Shown: positions 8,074 through 17,116 of the stretch, piece by piece
How positions within the stretch are numbered: the first letter of the stretch is position 1
Layout: each line of letters begins with the position of its first letter
Translations under genes and position numbers: made by a program
The notes under the pieces: generated by a model
Database searches by the model: none
Told to the model about the DNA's origin: nothing
The model's input: only the letters and a program-made list of their open reading frames with translations
Assembly: GCF_003350505.1 (NCBI RefSeq)
Contig: NZ_QQAY01000002.1
Location: 1-64,000, forward strand
DNA: 64,000 nt
Source of the DNA: Falsibacillus pallidus
Lineage (GTDB): Bacteria > Bacillota > Bacilli > Bacillales > DSM-25281
Reading direction: 5' to 3'

Positions 8074-8258
8074 AAAGGCTGTTTTCGTAAACATTGTTGT
8101 TAAAATCTGAAAGCCGATTTTAACGTAAAAATACATGTATTGCGCATTGGGATAAAGTATCCAGGCTCTTTTCGAGCTAGCTCTTCTGCATATTCTGCAT
8201 TGATCGCCTAAGTTATTCTGTTTTACTGCATAAAGTAACAAACATTCAGAAAAGAGTC
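8074..8258 (+). repeat. ~180 bp interspersed repeat, copy B (MITE-like)
   Basis: Same element as at 134-309, same orientation. It begins AAAGGCTGTTTTCG and ends GAAAAGAGTC, with internal CCAGGCTCTTTTCGAGCT. Divergence between the copies is moderate, mostly substitutions in the middle. It lies just beyond the left end of the TnpB element. Confidence 0.7.
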
Positions 8259-8448
8259 TAAGAAAAAGGTTGAAGTGATTTGCTGGATAAATACAGACAG
8301 CATACCAATGATAAAAAATGGAATAAAATTCTTATTTGATACAATCGTTTCATCAATCGCCATCATAAATGGTATAATGGAATAATAAAGAAGTGGCTGC
8401 ATTAGTGATGCCATACTATTCAAATTATATATAAAAGGAGTAATAGTA

Positions 8449-8922
8449 TTGATTATTGAAGAATATGTCCAGGAACTCGAACGGAAAATAGAAAAATACG
8501 AAAAAATTTTACAGGATATCTCAGCACCGATAATCCCTTCTATTGTACCAAGTACCATTCTTGTTCCTCTTACTGGTAGACTGGATGAAAATCGATTGAG
8601 CAATGTCAGGGAGAGAATCCTGAATTCGGTATATGAACAGGATATTGATACAGCCATCATAGATTTTACTGGGATCGGACACTCTGAAATAGAAGAGCTG
8701 GGGTATGGCCAATTGGCTAAAGAGGTTTCAGATATTTCACATTCATTGAAATTAATGGGGGTCGAGCCGTTGTATGTGGGCTTTGCACCACATATCATCC
8801 GGGATATCATTGATTCGGGAATAGCTTTTCCATTCAAAGCACACTCAAATTTCAAAACAGCACTTCAGTATTTAATGAAGAAAAAGAAAATGAAATTCGA
8901 CGAAACGTCCGAAGAAGAATGA
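8449..8922 (+). CDS. Stand-alone STAS-domain protein, RsbR-like
   Basis: 157 residues: a short predicted coiled coil (about residues 4-24), then one STAS domain (about 25-140) closest to the C-terminal half of RsbR co-antagonists. It lacks the N-terminal sensor domain of full RsbR proteins. Where the RsbR paralogue at 25140 has the phosphorylatable D-T-M-V segment, this protein has S-E-I-E, so the usual Thr is missing. Start is TTG with AAAGGAG 8 bases upstream. It may join or modulate the stressosome; that is inference. Confidence 0.75.
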   Translation: MIIEEYVQELERKIEKYEKILQDISAPIIPSIVPSTILVPLTGRLDENRLSNVRERILNSVYEQDIDTAIIDFTGIGHSEIEELGYGQLAKEVSDISHSLKLMGVEPLYVGFAPHIIRDIIDSGIAFPFKAHSNFKTALQYLMKKKKMKFDETSEEE

Positions 8923-8928
8923 TGACAA

Positions 8929-8958
8929 AAAAGAGAAGCCAATTTGCTTCTCTTTTTC
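8929..8958 (+). terminator. Intrinsic terminator after the STAS gene
   Basis: Stem AGAGAAGC/GCTTCTCT followed by TTTT. Confidence 0.8.
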
Positions 8959-9048
8959 CATGTCATTAAACGAATAGATACTAATTATTCACTCCCAATT
9001 TCTGAGAGTTTTTAAGTATACTAGATATAGAATATTGGAGGGGATAAA

Positions 9049-9378
9049 ATGAAAGCATACATTTTTTTAGCTGCGGCCATTGCTTCTGAATTGATCGGTA
9101 CATCTATGCTGAAGGCTTCCGATGGATTTACAAAAGCAGGACCGGCAATCGGTGTCGTCCTGGGGTTTGCTTCTGCCTTTTTCTTTCTTTCCCTTTCACT
9201 GAAAATGATCCCTCTCAGTATTGCCTATGCTATTTGGTCTGGAGCAGGAACCGCTGCCACAGCCGTAATCGGGGTCTTGATATGGAAGGAAAAGATCAGC
9301 ATGGCGACACTTGCAGGAATTATATTGATCATTGCAGGAGTAATCGTCATAAACCTTAAAACGCAAGTGGAGAAATAA
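9049..9378 (+). CDS. Small multidrug resistance (SMR) transporter
   Basis: 109 residues with four membrane helices. The essential membrane Glu is present (E14 in A-S-E-L-I-G), as is the A-I-W-S-G segment of helix 3. SMR proteins are dual-topology dimers exporting cationic drugs or guanidinium in exchange for protons. A single gene stands alone, so it probably works as a homodimer (EmrE/QacC-like). No guanidine riboswitch is seen upstream. The substrate cannot be told from the sequence. Confidence 0.88.
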   Translation: MKAYIFLAAAIASELIGTSMLKASDGFTKAGPAIGVVLGFASAFFFLSLSLKMIPLSIAYAIWSGAGTAATAVIGVLIWKEKISMATLAGIILIIAGVIVINLKTQVEK

Positions 9379-9432
9379 AGCAAGAATTATTTAAATAAGA
9401 AATTTCAAATGCATTTTATGAGGTGATAATTG

Positions 9433-10578
9433 ATGAAATTTATACATACAGCCGATTGGCATTTAGGAAAACTGGTGCATGGCATTTATATGACAGAAGA
9501 ACAGCGGGTTGTCCTTGAGCAGTTTGTTCAACTCGTTGAAGAGGAAAAGCCGGATGCCGTCATCATTGCCGGCGACCTTTATGACCGCTCCATTCCGCCG
9601 ACGGATGCCGTGGATTTGCTGAATGATATCCTATTTAAAATCAACGTCGAATTGAACACGCCGATCATTGCCATTTCCGGCAACCATGATAGTGCAGAAC
9701 GCCTTTCGTTCGGTACATCCTGGTATAAGCACAGCCATTTTTATTTAAAAGGAAAATTGACTGATGATTTCAGCCCCATCATGCTTAATGATGTGCATTT
9801 TCATTTGGTCCCTTATGCTGAGCCCGGACTGGTAAGACAAATTCTCCAGGATGAATCCATCCATTCTCATCAGGATGCGATGAAATCAGTAATCGGCAAA
9901 ATCGAAAGTCAAATGGATCAGGACAGTCCGAATATATTTGTAGGACATGCCTTTGTATTAGGTGGTAAAGAAACCGAATCTGAGAGGACATTATCGGTGG
10001 GTGGATCAGGGTGTGTTACATCCGACTTATTTGGTCCATTCAACTATGCAGCACTAGGACATCTGCATAGTCCTGATGCTTTAAGACATGATAGTGTCCG
10101 GTATTCGGGATCTCTATTAAAATACTCCTTTTCAGAAGCAAAGCAGCGGAAAAGTGTTTCCATCATCCATATCGATTCAAAAGGGGACATCAATATCGAA
10201 GAACGCCTGCTTTCTCCTGCAAGGGATATGAGGGAAATTGAGGGACGCCTTGAAGAATTGCTCGATCCGTCTTTTTATCAAAAACAAAAAATCGATGATT
10301 ATTTAAAAGTTACACTGCATGATGAAGGTGCGCTGATTGATCCCATCAATAAATTGAGGCAAATCTATCCGAACGTCCTTCACCTTGAAAGGAAAATCGA
10401 TGTGATGGATATGAAACAGAAGCAGGTATTCCAATCCATCAGAAGCGAGAAAAAGTCAGAGTTGGAGCTTTTTGAAAGCTTTTATCATGAAATGACCACG
10501 CTTGATTTTTCAGAAGATAAGAGAGAAATCATGGAATCAGTGATATCAGTCGTAAAAGGGGAGGAAGAGCGGAAGTGA
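9433..10578 (+). CDS. sbcD: DNA double-strand-end nuclease subunit SbcD
   Basis: 381 residues with the metallophosphoesterase motifs D-W-H-L-G near residue 9, G-D-L-Y-D near 48, G-N-H-D near 83, and G-H-L-H. SbcD is the Mn-dependent nuclease of SbcCD (bacterial Mre11-Rad50), which opens hairpins and trims blocked DNA ends. The ATG at 9433 follows GAGGTG by 8 bases; a TTG directly before it is less likely. The stop overlaps the sbcC start by four bases, so the two are translationally coupled. Confidence 0.95.
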   Translation: MKFIHTADWHLGKLVHGIYMTEEQRVVLEQFVQLVEEEKPDAVIIAGDLYDRSIPPTDAVDLLNDILFKINVELNTPIIAISGNHDSAERLSFGTSWYKHSHFYLKGKLTDDFSPIMLNDVHFHLVPYAEPGLVRQILQDESIHSHQDAMKSVIGKIESQMDQDSPNIFVGHAFVLGGKETESERTLSVGGSGCVTSDLFGPFNYAALGHLHSPDALRHDSVRYSGSLLKYSFSEAKQRKSVSIIHIDSKGDINIEERLLSPARDMREIEGRLEELLDPSFYQKQKIDDYLKVTLHDEGALIDPINKLRQIYPNVLHLERKIDVMDMKQKQVFQSIRSEKKSELELFESFYHEMTTLDFSEDKREIMESVISVVKGEEERK

Positions 10579-13500
10579 GACCATTACAGCTTACAATGCA
10601 GGCATTCGGACCATATGCCGGCACTGAAAAGATAGATTTCACGAAACTTGAAAATAGGACGATGTTTGTGATTTCTGGGAAGACTGGAGCGGGAAAGACG
10701 ACCATTTTTGATGGAATCAGCTATGCCATTTTCGGTAAAGCAAGCGGAGACGATCGAAATGGCCCTGATTTGCGCAGCCAGTTTTCTCATGATTCGACTC
10801 CAACAGAGGTTTCGCTGCTCTTCTCATTGCGTGGTGAAACCTATTCCATTTCGAGGGCTCCTCAGCAGGACAAGAAAAAAGAGCGGGGAGAAGGTTTTAC
10901 AACAGTCGGCGCCAAGGCGGAATTATATAAGATAGAAGAAGATGGGAGCCAAAAGCTCCTTGGTTCAAACGTAAGGGAAGTCGATGAGAAAATAAAAGAA
11001 ATCGTCCAGCTGGATGCGAATCAATTCAGGCAAATTTTGATGATCCCACAGGGGGAATTCCGAAAGTTGCTCGTTTCGGACAGTAAAGACAAGGAACAAA
11101 TCCTCCAAAGGCTCTTCCATACAGAATTTTATAAAAAAATAGAGGAAAAGCTAAAGGAAGAGGCAGCCGAGTTAAAAAGATCAGTGGAAAGGCAAATCGT
11201 CCAAAGAAACAGCCTGCTGCAGCAGCTGCACTCCGGGAATGATCCAGAACTAGATGCCTCCCTTAAAGAAGAACAGATAAATGATCATTTAATTATTCCG
11301 TTGGCTCATAAAGCAATTGAAGCAATGGAAGTGGATTCTAATTCCATGAAAGAAACGGTGGAAAATCTTCAAAAGAAAAGGGATGAACTGCAGAAGTCCA
11401 TTTATCAGGCTGAAGATTTGCATCAACAAGCCAAGCAAAAAAATGAATTCGAAGCAAGAAAAAATGAATTAGAATCAAAGAAAGAGGAAATGGAAAAGAA
11501 AAAACAGGACATTGCCTTTGCATATAAAGCCTCCCGCCTGCAGCAGCAAGAAGAACTTTGCCTACGACTTCGGAAAGATTATGATGAGAATGTGAAGAGG
11601 TTAAATCAAATTAAAGGCCAAAAAATTGAAGTTGAAAAGGCACTTGAAGCTGCTTTGGAAAACTACCTTAAGGAAGAAAAAAGAGAAGATGAAAGAAATC
11701 TGGCGGCTGAAAAGGTTTCATATCTGAATAACATGAAAGAGGAGATCAAGACTTTTGATTCTCTGCAATCGGAAACCAACAGATTACAGCAAGAACATGA
11801 GAATGCAGTCAAAAAACGTGATGAAAGTAAAAAATCATTAGAAGAACTTGATTCACGTACCGAACTTCTTAAAGTAAGAAAAGAATCAGTGGAAAAAGCA
11901 CGGTATGCAAAGCTTGAATACACTGCTGAATTAGAGAAGCTTGATCATCAACTGCAGCTGTTGGACAAGCTGACTAACTCTATCATTCAATCTGAAGCAA
12001 ATCGGAAGAATGTCATCTTAGTAGAAGAGAAGGTGCAAAAATTCTCCAATGCCCTTAATGATGCAAAAGAAACTTTGAACTACTTGGAGAATAAATGGAG
12101 GCATGGCCAAGCGGGGCTATTAGCGAAAGAATTGGTCAATGGGGATGCATGTCCAGTTTGCGGTTCGAACCACCACCCTCAACCGGCTTTAATAGATGAA
12201 AACATTCCTACTGAATCCGATTTGAATGCAGCAAAAGAATCAGTCAGACTGGCAGACGCAGATAAAGCGAAGGTGGAAAATGAGCTTTATCAAGTGAATG
12301 CCAGACTGGAAATGCTGCAAGAATCGATTAAGGAGATGGAGGATTCTGCATCCCGGCTCATTCCTCATTTTCAAATTGATTTCATTGACTCCATACTACA
12401 AGAGGTAAAAGTCAAACAGGAATCCTTAAAAGCTGAACTTCAAAAGGTGAATGCGGCTGTTGAAGAAGAGGAAAAAATAAAGCAGCAAACCGCAGCAGCA
12501 GAGTCTGCCAGAATGGAAATGCTGAAGCGATTAGAAGAATTGGAAAAGCTCCATTCAATGTCAAACGAGCATTTTATTGAAAAGAGGACTGAACTGCAGA
12601 GGGTGAAGGAGAGCATTCCTGAAGAGCTCCGGAGTATGGATGCCTTTCAAGTGAAATTAGCGGAAGCGATAAATCAAAAACTAATGCTGGAACAGTCCAT
12701 GGAAAAGGCCAGGAAGCGCCATCAGGAATTAAAAGAAACGTTTTCTGGCATTCAATCAAAGATGGACATTTTACATGAAGCTGTCAGTAAATCCGAACAG
12801 TCGCTGAAAGAAGAACGGGAAAATTTTAAAACGATGCTTGATGAACAAGGTTTCTCTACTTACCAGGATTATGCTGGTGCCAAAAATACTGAAACAGAAA
12901 TACAAGCATTAGAAAATGAGTTGAAGGATTATGGGGAAGAGCTTCGATCTGTTACAGATCGGTGCCATGAACTGGCTCTTAAGCTAAAGGATAAGATTCT
13001 TCCAGACTTGGCAATGCTTCAGGAATCCTTTAAAGAGCTATCTTCCGAATTAGGACAAAAACAGGATGAATTGACGAATCTTGCTATCCGTATAAAGGAA
13101 AATAAATCGATCTTAGCTAAAGTGAACGTGATTAATTCAGAGATGAAGGAAGCTGAAAACCGCTACCAAGTGATTGGTCATCTCTCAGATATGGCAAGAG
13201 GCCAAAACACTTATCGATTGACTTTTGAACGGTTCGTCCTTGCTTCTTTCCTTGATGAAATCCTAAAAATTGCCAATGGAAGACTTTCGAAAATGACCAG
13301 CGGCAGATATCAATTATTAAGAAAGACAGACAGATCGAAAGGAAATGTCCAGAGTGGACTGGAACTTTTGATTTTTGACCAATATACCGGTCAGGAACGG
13401 CATGTAAAGACACTTTCAGGTGGAGAGAGCTTTAAAGCATCCCTGGCTCTTGCATTAGGGCTGGCTGATGTCGTCCAGCAGCATGCCGGGGGAGTGTCTC

Positions 13501-13709
13501 TGGAGACGATGTTCATTGACGAGGGATTCGGTACATTAGATCCCGAGTCATTGGATAATGCCATTGATGCTTTAATGGATATTCAAAACAGTGGAAGGCT
13601 TGTCGGAGTTATTTCACATGTGCCTGAATTAAAGGAGCGCATCGATGCAAGGCTTGAGGTCATCAGCAGCCAGAGCGGAAGCTGCACAGAATTTAGATTC
13701 ATAGGGTAG
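10575..13709 (+). CDS. sbcC: DNA double-strand-end exonuclease ATPase SbcC
   Basis: 1044 residues, an SMC/Rad50-like ATPase. Walker A G-K-T-G-A-G-K-T-T is at 35-43. Two long coiled coils flank a zinc hook C-P-V-C near residue 524. The ABC signature L-S-G-G-E-S lies near 946, with Walker B following. It partners SbcD, using ATP to gate the nuclease. Start is GTG, overlapping the sbcD stop as GTGA. A terminator follows the stop. Confidence 0.95.
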   Translation: MRPLQLTMQAFGPYAGTEKIDFTKLENRTMFVISGKTGAGKTTIFDGISYAIFGKASGDDRNGPDLRSQFSHDSTPTEVSLLFSLRGETYSISRAPQQDKKKERGEGFTTVGAKAELYKIEEDGSQKLLGSNVREVDEKIKEIVQLDANQFRQILMIPQGEFRKLLVSDSKDKEQILQRLFHTEFYKKIEEKLKEEAAELKRSVERQIVQRNSLLQQLHSGNDPELDASLKEEQINDHLIIPLAHKAIEAMEVDSNSMKETVENLQKKRDELQKSIYQAEDLHQQAKQKNEFEARKNELESKKEEMEKKKQDIAFAYKASRLQQQEELCLRLRKDYDENVKRLNQIKGQKIEVEKALEAALENYLKEEKREDERNLAAEKVSYLNNMKEEIKTFDSLQSETNRLQQEHENAVKKRDESKKSLEELDSRTELLKVRKESVEKARYAKLEYTAELEKLDHQLQLLDKLTNSIIQSEANRKNVILVEEKVQKFSNALNDAKETLNYLENKWRHGQAGLLAKELVNGDACPVCGSNHHPQPALIDENIPTESDLNAAKESVRLADADKAKVENELYQVNARLEMLQESIKEMEDSASRLIPHFQIDFIDSILQEVKVKQESLKAELQKVNAAVEEEEKIKQQTAAAESARMEMLKRLEELEKLHSMSNEHFIEKRTELQRVKESIPEELRSMDAFQVKLAEAINQKLMLEQSMEKARKRHQELKETFSGIQSKMDILHEAVSKSEQSLKEERENFKTMLDEQGFSTYQDYAGAKNTETEIQALENELKDYGEELRSVTDRCHELALKLKDKILPDLAMLQESFKELSSELGQKQDELTNLAIRIKENKSILAKVNVINSEMKEAENRYQVIGHLSDMARGQNTYRLTFERFVLASFLDEILKIANGRLSKMTSGRYQLLRKTDRSKGNVQSGLELLIFDQYTGQERHVKTLSGGESFKASLALALGLADVVQQHAGGVSLETMFIDEGFGTLDPESLDNAIDALMDIQNSGRLVGVISHVPELKERIDARLEVISSQSGSCTEFRFIG

Positions 13710-13711
13710 CA

Positions 13712-13748
13712 GGAAGCGCAGCAATCAATTTGCTGCGTTCTTTTTGCC
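13712..13748 (+). terminator. Intrinsic terminator after sbcC
   Basis: Stem GAAGCGCAGCA/TGCTGCGTTC followed by TTTTT. Confidence 0.85.
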
Positions 13749-13825
13749 TTTAAAGTATGGTATTAATAAACTCTCCACATAATGAATGGTAGAATCATTA
13801 TGGCTATGGAAGGAGTTTTTAGGGT

Positions 13826-14776
13826 ATGCTGAAATATTCCTCAATAGATCAAAGTGTAAGAGAAGAGGATCGCCTCGTTCTTCCTGAGTCTAAGGAAGAT
13901 ATCATATGGATTCATTTCAAACCTGAGAACAAGGAAAAATTCGACTTGTTTCTAGAAAGCCTCGATATCCATCCGTTGGCGAAGGAAGAGCTGGCGAAGT
14001 TTGATGATATTCCGAAGGTAAATGTTTATAAAAACGTAGCCGTCATGACGTTATTTGCCATACAGGATGATTTTACAGAAGCCAAAATTACCATACTCGC
14101 AGGCGAGAATTTTGTCATCACTAAAGAGGGAGAGAAAATAGGGCTGCTGGAACAATTAATGCCGGATTTGCTGCAGAATCCTGAACATATGAAGTCAGTA
14201 GGCCTTATTCTTTTCCATATATTTAATAAAGTAACAATGGTAGATTTAAGAATGATCGATCGAATTGCAGACTCCATCCAAAAGCTTGAGAGGGAAGTCT
14301 TTGATCAGCCATTTGATAATGGGATTGCCCGGAAAGTGTATCGCTGGAAAAGGACTCTCCATCATTTAAGAAACGGAATTGAAGCGCAGGGAAACATGAT
14401 GGAAACGATCGCAGGTTCTGAGTTTCCATTCATTAATGAAAATGCAGGATTTTATTTTCAATCCTTGAATAACAGCTTTACACGTGTAATCAATGGAATC
14501 GATGGCTTCAGAGCGAATTTGGACAGCATATTCAATTTGCAGATGACCCTTAAAGCCGATCATTCGAATGCTATAATGAAAACATTGACCCTATTCAGCG
14601 TCATTTTTATCCCGATGACATTCATTGCAGGTTTGTATGGAATGAACTTTTTGAATATGCCGGAATTGAAATGGCGGTACGGCTACCTTTTTGCATTGAT
14701 TCTGATGGCGGGCATAGGGACGAGCATAGCTTTCTACTTTAAATCAAAAGGATGGTGGGGGAGAAAGAAGCTGTAG
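13826..14776 (+). CDS. corA: CorA-family magnesium/cobalt transporter
   Basis: 316 residues: a cytoplasmic funnel domain with long helices, then two C-terminal membrane helices. The selectivity motif G-M-N lies in A-G-L-Y-G-M-N-F at about 269-271, at the end of the first helix, and the basic tail K-G-W-W-G-R-K-K is typical. CorA pentamers import Mg2+. Start ATG follows GGAAGGAG. It is a single-gene unit. Mg2+ as substrate is the default for this family. Confidence 0.88.
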   Translation: MLKYSSIDQSVREEDRLVLPESKEDIIWIHFKPENKEKFDLFLESLDIHPLAKEELAKFDDIPKVNVYKNVAVMTLFAIQDDFTEAKITILAGENFVITKEGEKIGLLEQLMPDLLQNPEHMKSVGLILFHIFNKVTMVDLRMIDRIADSIQKLEREVFDQPFDNGIARKVYRWKRTLHHLRNGIEAQGNMMETIAGSEFPFINENAGFYFQSLNNSFTRVINGIDGFRANLDSIFNLQMTLKADHSNAIMKTLTLFSVIFIPMTFIAGLYGMNFLNMPELKWRYGYLFALILMAGIGTSIAFYFKSKGWWGRKKL

Positions 14777-14904
14777 TTTCCTATAATAATTCGATTCTTT
14801 GAGAAGGAATTTATCGGTCAGGAACAGAATTACCTAAATGGCTGATTCTACCCAAGGAAACCTAAGATCCAGGAGAGACAGAAGAAAATGGCGGGGAAAA
14901 GAAA

Positions 14905-15711
14905 ATGGATAAAAAACAAATTGGTATAGATGCAGGCGGTTCTCTTATTAAGATTGCTTATTTTGAGAATGGCATGCTGCACACAAAAATGTACAGTAAT
15001 GAGCAAACAGACGAATTTATGGGATGGATTTCGTTTCTCAGTTTAAATCATAAAGTGGTTTTAACCGGAGGAAAAGCTGTGAAACTGAGAAATCATTTTC
15101 AAGGAAGTAAAGTCATTCCCGAGTTTGAGGCAACGGCAATCGGAACAGATTATCTGCTGAAAAAGGAAAAGAATGTAATGGGTGCCTATATCTTGACCAT
15201 GATTGGAACAGGAACATCCATTCAGTATATCCACCAAGGAAAAGGAGAGAGGCTCCTTGGCAGTGGAATTGGAGGAGGTTCTATCCTTGGTCTTGGGCGA
15301 TTATTGACTGGGAGCACAAATTTTCATGAATTAATGGAGCTTGCAGAAAAAGGGCAGGCAGGAAAATTGGATCTTCAGGTCCGTGATATTTTTGAATCGG
15401 ATGATACGCCCATTCCAGGTGACTTGACAGCTGCTAACTTTGGAAAGGTGTATGGAATGGACACATTTTCAAAGGAAGATCAAATGGCAGCTGTCACTAA
15501 TATGGCAGCGGAAACAATTGTACTCCTCTCCACTCAGGCAGCACTGTCCAAGGGAGTCAGGGACATTGTATTTGTGGGAGGGGCCATTGAAGGTAATACA
15601 TATTTTAGAAAAAGGCTTGCGACATTCAGGAAAATGATGGACTACACCCCCCATTTTCTTGATAGAGGTCCATTTGTCGGAGCGATTGGTGCAATGCTTT
15701 CGGGGAATTGA
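14905..15711 (+). CDS. coaW: Type II pantothenate kinase CoaW
   Basis: 268 residues with ASKHA ATPase motifs: D-A-G-G-S-L-I-K near the N-terminus and M-I-G-T-G-T-S in the middle. A G-S-G-I-G-G-G-S-I-L-G-L-G segment and a V-F-V-G-G-A motif match bacterial type II pantothenate kinases such as that of Staphylococcus. It phosphorylates pantothenate, the first step of CoA synthesis, usually without CoA feedback inhibition. The adjacent genes are unrelated. Confidence 0.88.
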   Translation: MDKKQIGIDAGGSLIKIAYFENGMLHTKMYSNEQTDEFMGWISFLSLNHKVVLTGGKAVKLRNHFQGSKVIPEFEATAIGTDYLLKKEKNVMGAYILTMIGTGTSIQYIHQGKGERLLGSGIGGGSILGLGRLLTGSTNFHELMELAEKGQAGKLDLQVRDIFESDDTPIPGDLTAANFGKVYGMDTFSKEDQMAAVTNMAAETIVLLSTQAALSKGVRDIVFVGGAIEGNTYFRKRLATFRKMMDYTPHFLDRGPFVGAIGAMLSGN

Positions 15712-15722
15712 ACAGGGGATTG

Positions 15723-15751
15723 TAGGGCTGGCTTATGCCAGTCCTTTTTAA
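15723..15751 (+). terminator. Intrinsic terminator after coaW
   Basis: Stem GGGCTGGC/GCCAGTCC followed by TTTTTA. Confidence 0.75.
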
Positions 15752-15879
15752 TGAAAAATGATATATCAGAATTTGCCCATGCTAGGGTTTCTGCATTGAT
15801 AGAATGAAGTATTCATGATTAAATCAATATAGAATACTTCTGAATGAACGACCCGCAGAAAGTGAAAGGAAGAATAATA

Positions 15880-16797
15880 ATGAATTCACATTTTGAAAGT
15901 CCGAATTGGGGCCAAGTCTGGTGGCAGTTAACTCGTCCACATACATTGACTGCTTCTTTTGTTCCGGTCCTGATAGGAACCATCCTGGCTTTATTGTATT
16001 CGAGATTCCATTTTTTCTTATTCTTGGCCATGATGCTTGCTTGCCTATTCATTCAAATAGCCACGAACTTATTTAATGAATACTATGATTTCAAAAGAGG
16101 GTTGGATACGAAAGAATCCGTCGGAATCGGAGGGGCAATCGTTAAGGGCGAGTTAAAGCCTCGTACAATTTTAAATGCTGCTCTATTATTATATGGTCTT
16201 TCTATCCTGCTTGGCGTGTACATCTGTATGAGCAGCAGCTGGTGGCTGGCGATGGTCGGGCTTGCCGGAATGGCTGTCGGCTATTTATACACAGGCGGAC
16301 CGCTGCCAATTGCTTACACTCCTTTTGGTGAAGTTCTGGCCGGCTTATTTATGGGCAGTATGTTCATACTAATCTCCTTTTTTATTCAAACAGGCATTGT
16401 TTCCCGTGAAAGTATATTGATTTCCGTACCCGTAGCTATTTTGGTTGGCGCCATCAATATGGGAAATAATATCCGCGATCTTGAGGGAGACAGGGAGTTC
16501 GGCCGTAAAACACTCGCCATCCTGATCGGACCTAAAGGTGCTGTCGTAATCCTTGCCGGCATGTTTATCGCTGCCTATGCATGGATTATTGGGCTGGTCA
16601 TCTGGGACGCTGCTTCTCCGTGGCTGCTCCTTGTTCTTTTGAGTATAAAAAAACCAATCGATGCAGTTAAAGGCTTTAAGGGGAGGACGTCTGCCAAGGA
16701 AATGATGGCTGCCATGAAGGCAACTGCCCAAACAAACACAATCTTTGGATTTTTGATATGCATCGCACTTTTAATTCAATTTTTTATTGAAAAATAA
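15880..16797 (+). CDS. menA: 1,4-dihydroxy-2-naphthoate prenyltransferase MenA
   Basis: 305 residues of the UbiA prenyltransferase family with about nine membrane helices. The first Asp-rich motif N-E-Y-Y-D-F-K-R-G-L-D and the second R-D-L-E-G-D-R-E-F-G-R-K-T, both for Mg-diphosphate binding, are intact. MenA attaches the polyprenyl tail to DHNA in menaquinone synthesis. The start at 15880 follows AAAGGAAG by 7 bases; a possible ATG at 15844 lacks a site. As in several Bacillus, it stands apart from the other men genes. Confidence 0.9.
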   Translation: MNSHFESPNWGQVWWQLTRPHTLTASFVPVLIGTILALLYSRFHFFLFLAMMLACLFIQIATNLFNEYYDFKRGLDTKESVGIGGAIVKGELKPRTILNAALLLYGLSILLGVYICMSSSWWLAMVGLAGMAVGYLYTGGPLPIAYTPFGEVLAGLFMGSMFILISFFIQTGIVSRESILISVPVAILVGAINMGNNIRDLEGDREFGRKTLAILIGPKGAVVILAGMFIAAYAWIIGLVIWDAASPWLLLVLLSIKKPIDAVKGFKGRTSAKEMMAAMKATAQTNTIFGFLICIALLIQFFIEK

Positions 16798-16805
16798 AAT
16801 TTCTA

Positions 16806-16834
16806 TTGACTTTATCGGAAAAACTGAATATATT
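16806..16834 (+). promoter_or_regulatory. Sigma-A promoter of the proS T-box transcript
   Basis: TTGACT (16806-16811), 17-bp spacer, TATATT (16829-16834). It lies just upstream of the T-box leader. Confidence 0.75.
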
Positions 16835-16839
16835 AATTT

Positions 16840-17085
16840 TTAACTAAATAAATGAAACGTTGAAAAGGATTAGTAAAATGCCGCAGTCCTATTTCAGAGA
16901 GGGAATTGAGTGGTGAAAGATTCCTATGGGACAGCATTTGAACCTGCCTTGGAGTTCAGCATCAATTGAAGATGCATGCGGAGAAGATCCGTTAACAAAA
17001 AGAGTGTGCCAAAGAAGCATTGCTTTGGCAAACAAGGGTGGTACCACCAAGCCTCGGTCCCTTTATGGATCGGGGCTTTTTTGCG
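16840..17085 (+). promoter_or_regulatory. T-box riboswitch, proline specifier
   Basis: Stem I elements (AGAGAGGGAA and GTGGTGAAAG) lead to a specifier loop G-A-A-CCT with CCT at 16943-16945, a proline codon. The conserved T-box AAGGGTGGTACCACC at 17034-17048 pairs with uncharged tRNA. The terminator is at 17051-17083 (GCCTCGGTCC with GGATCGGGGC, then T6). Uncharged tRNA-Pro should favour antitermination into proS. Confidence 0.9.
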
Positions 17086-17116
17086 TACAAATTTATTGGA
17101 GAGATGGGTGAACTAC

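Noticed and set aside
8223-8855. 210-codon minus-strand frame opposite the STAS gene
   Set aside because: Overlaps a well-supported gene and extends into repeat copy B; no family match.
8923-9048. Guanidine (ykkC) riboswitch before the SMR gene
   Set aside because: Looked for because SMR genes often have one. Only a terminator and a short AT-rich promoter region are present.
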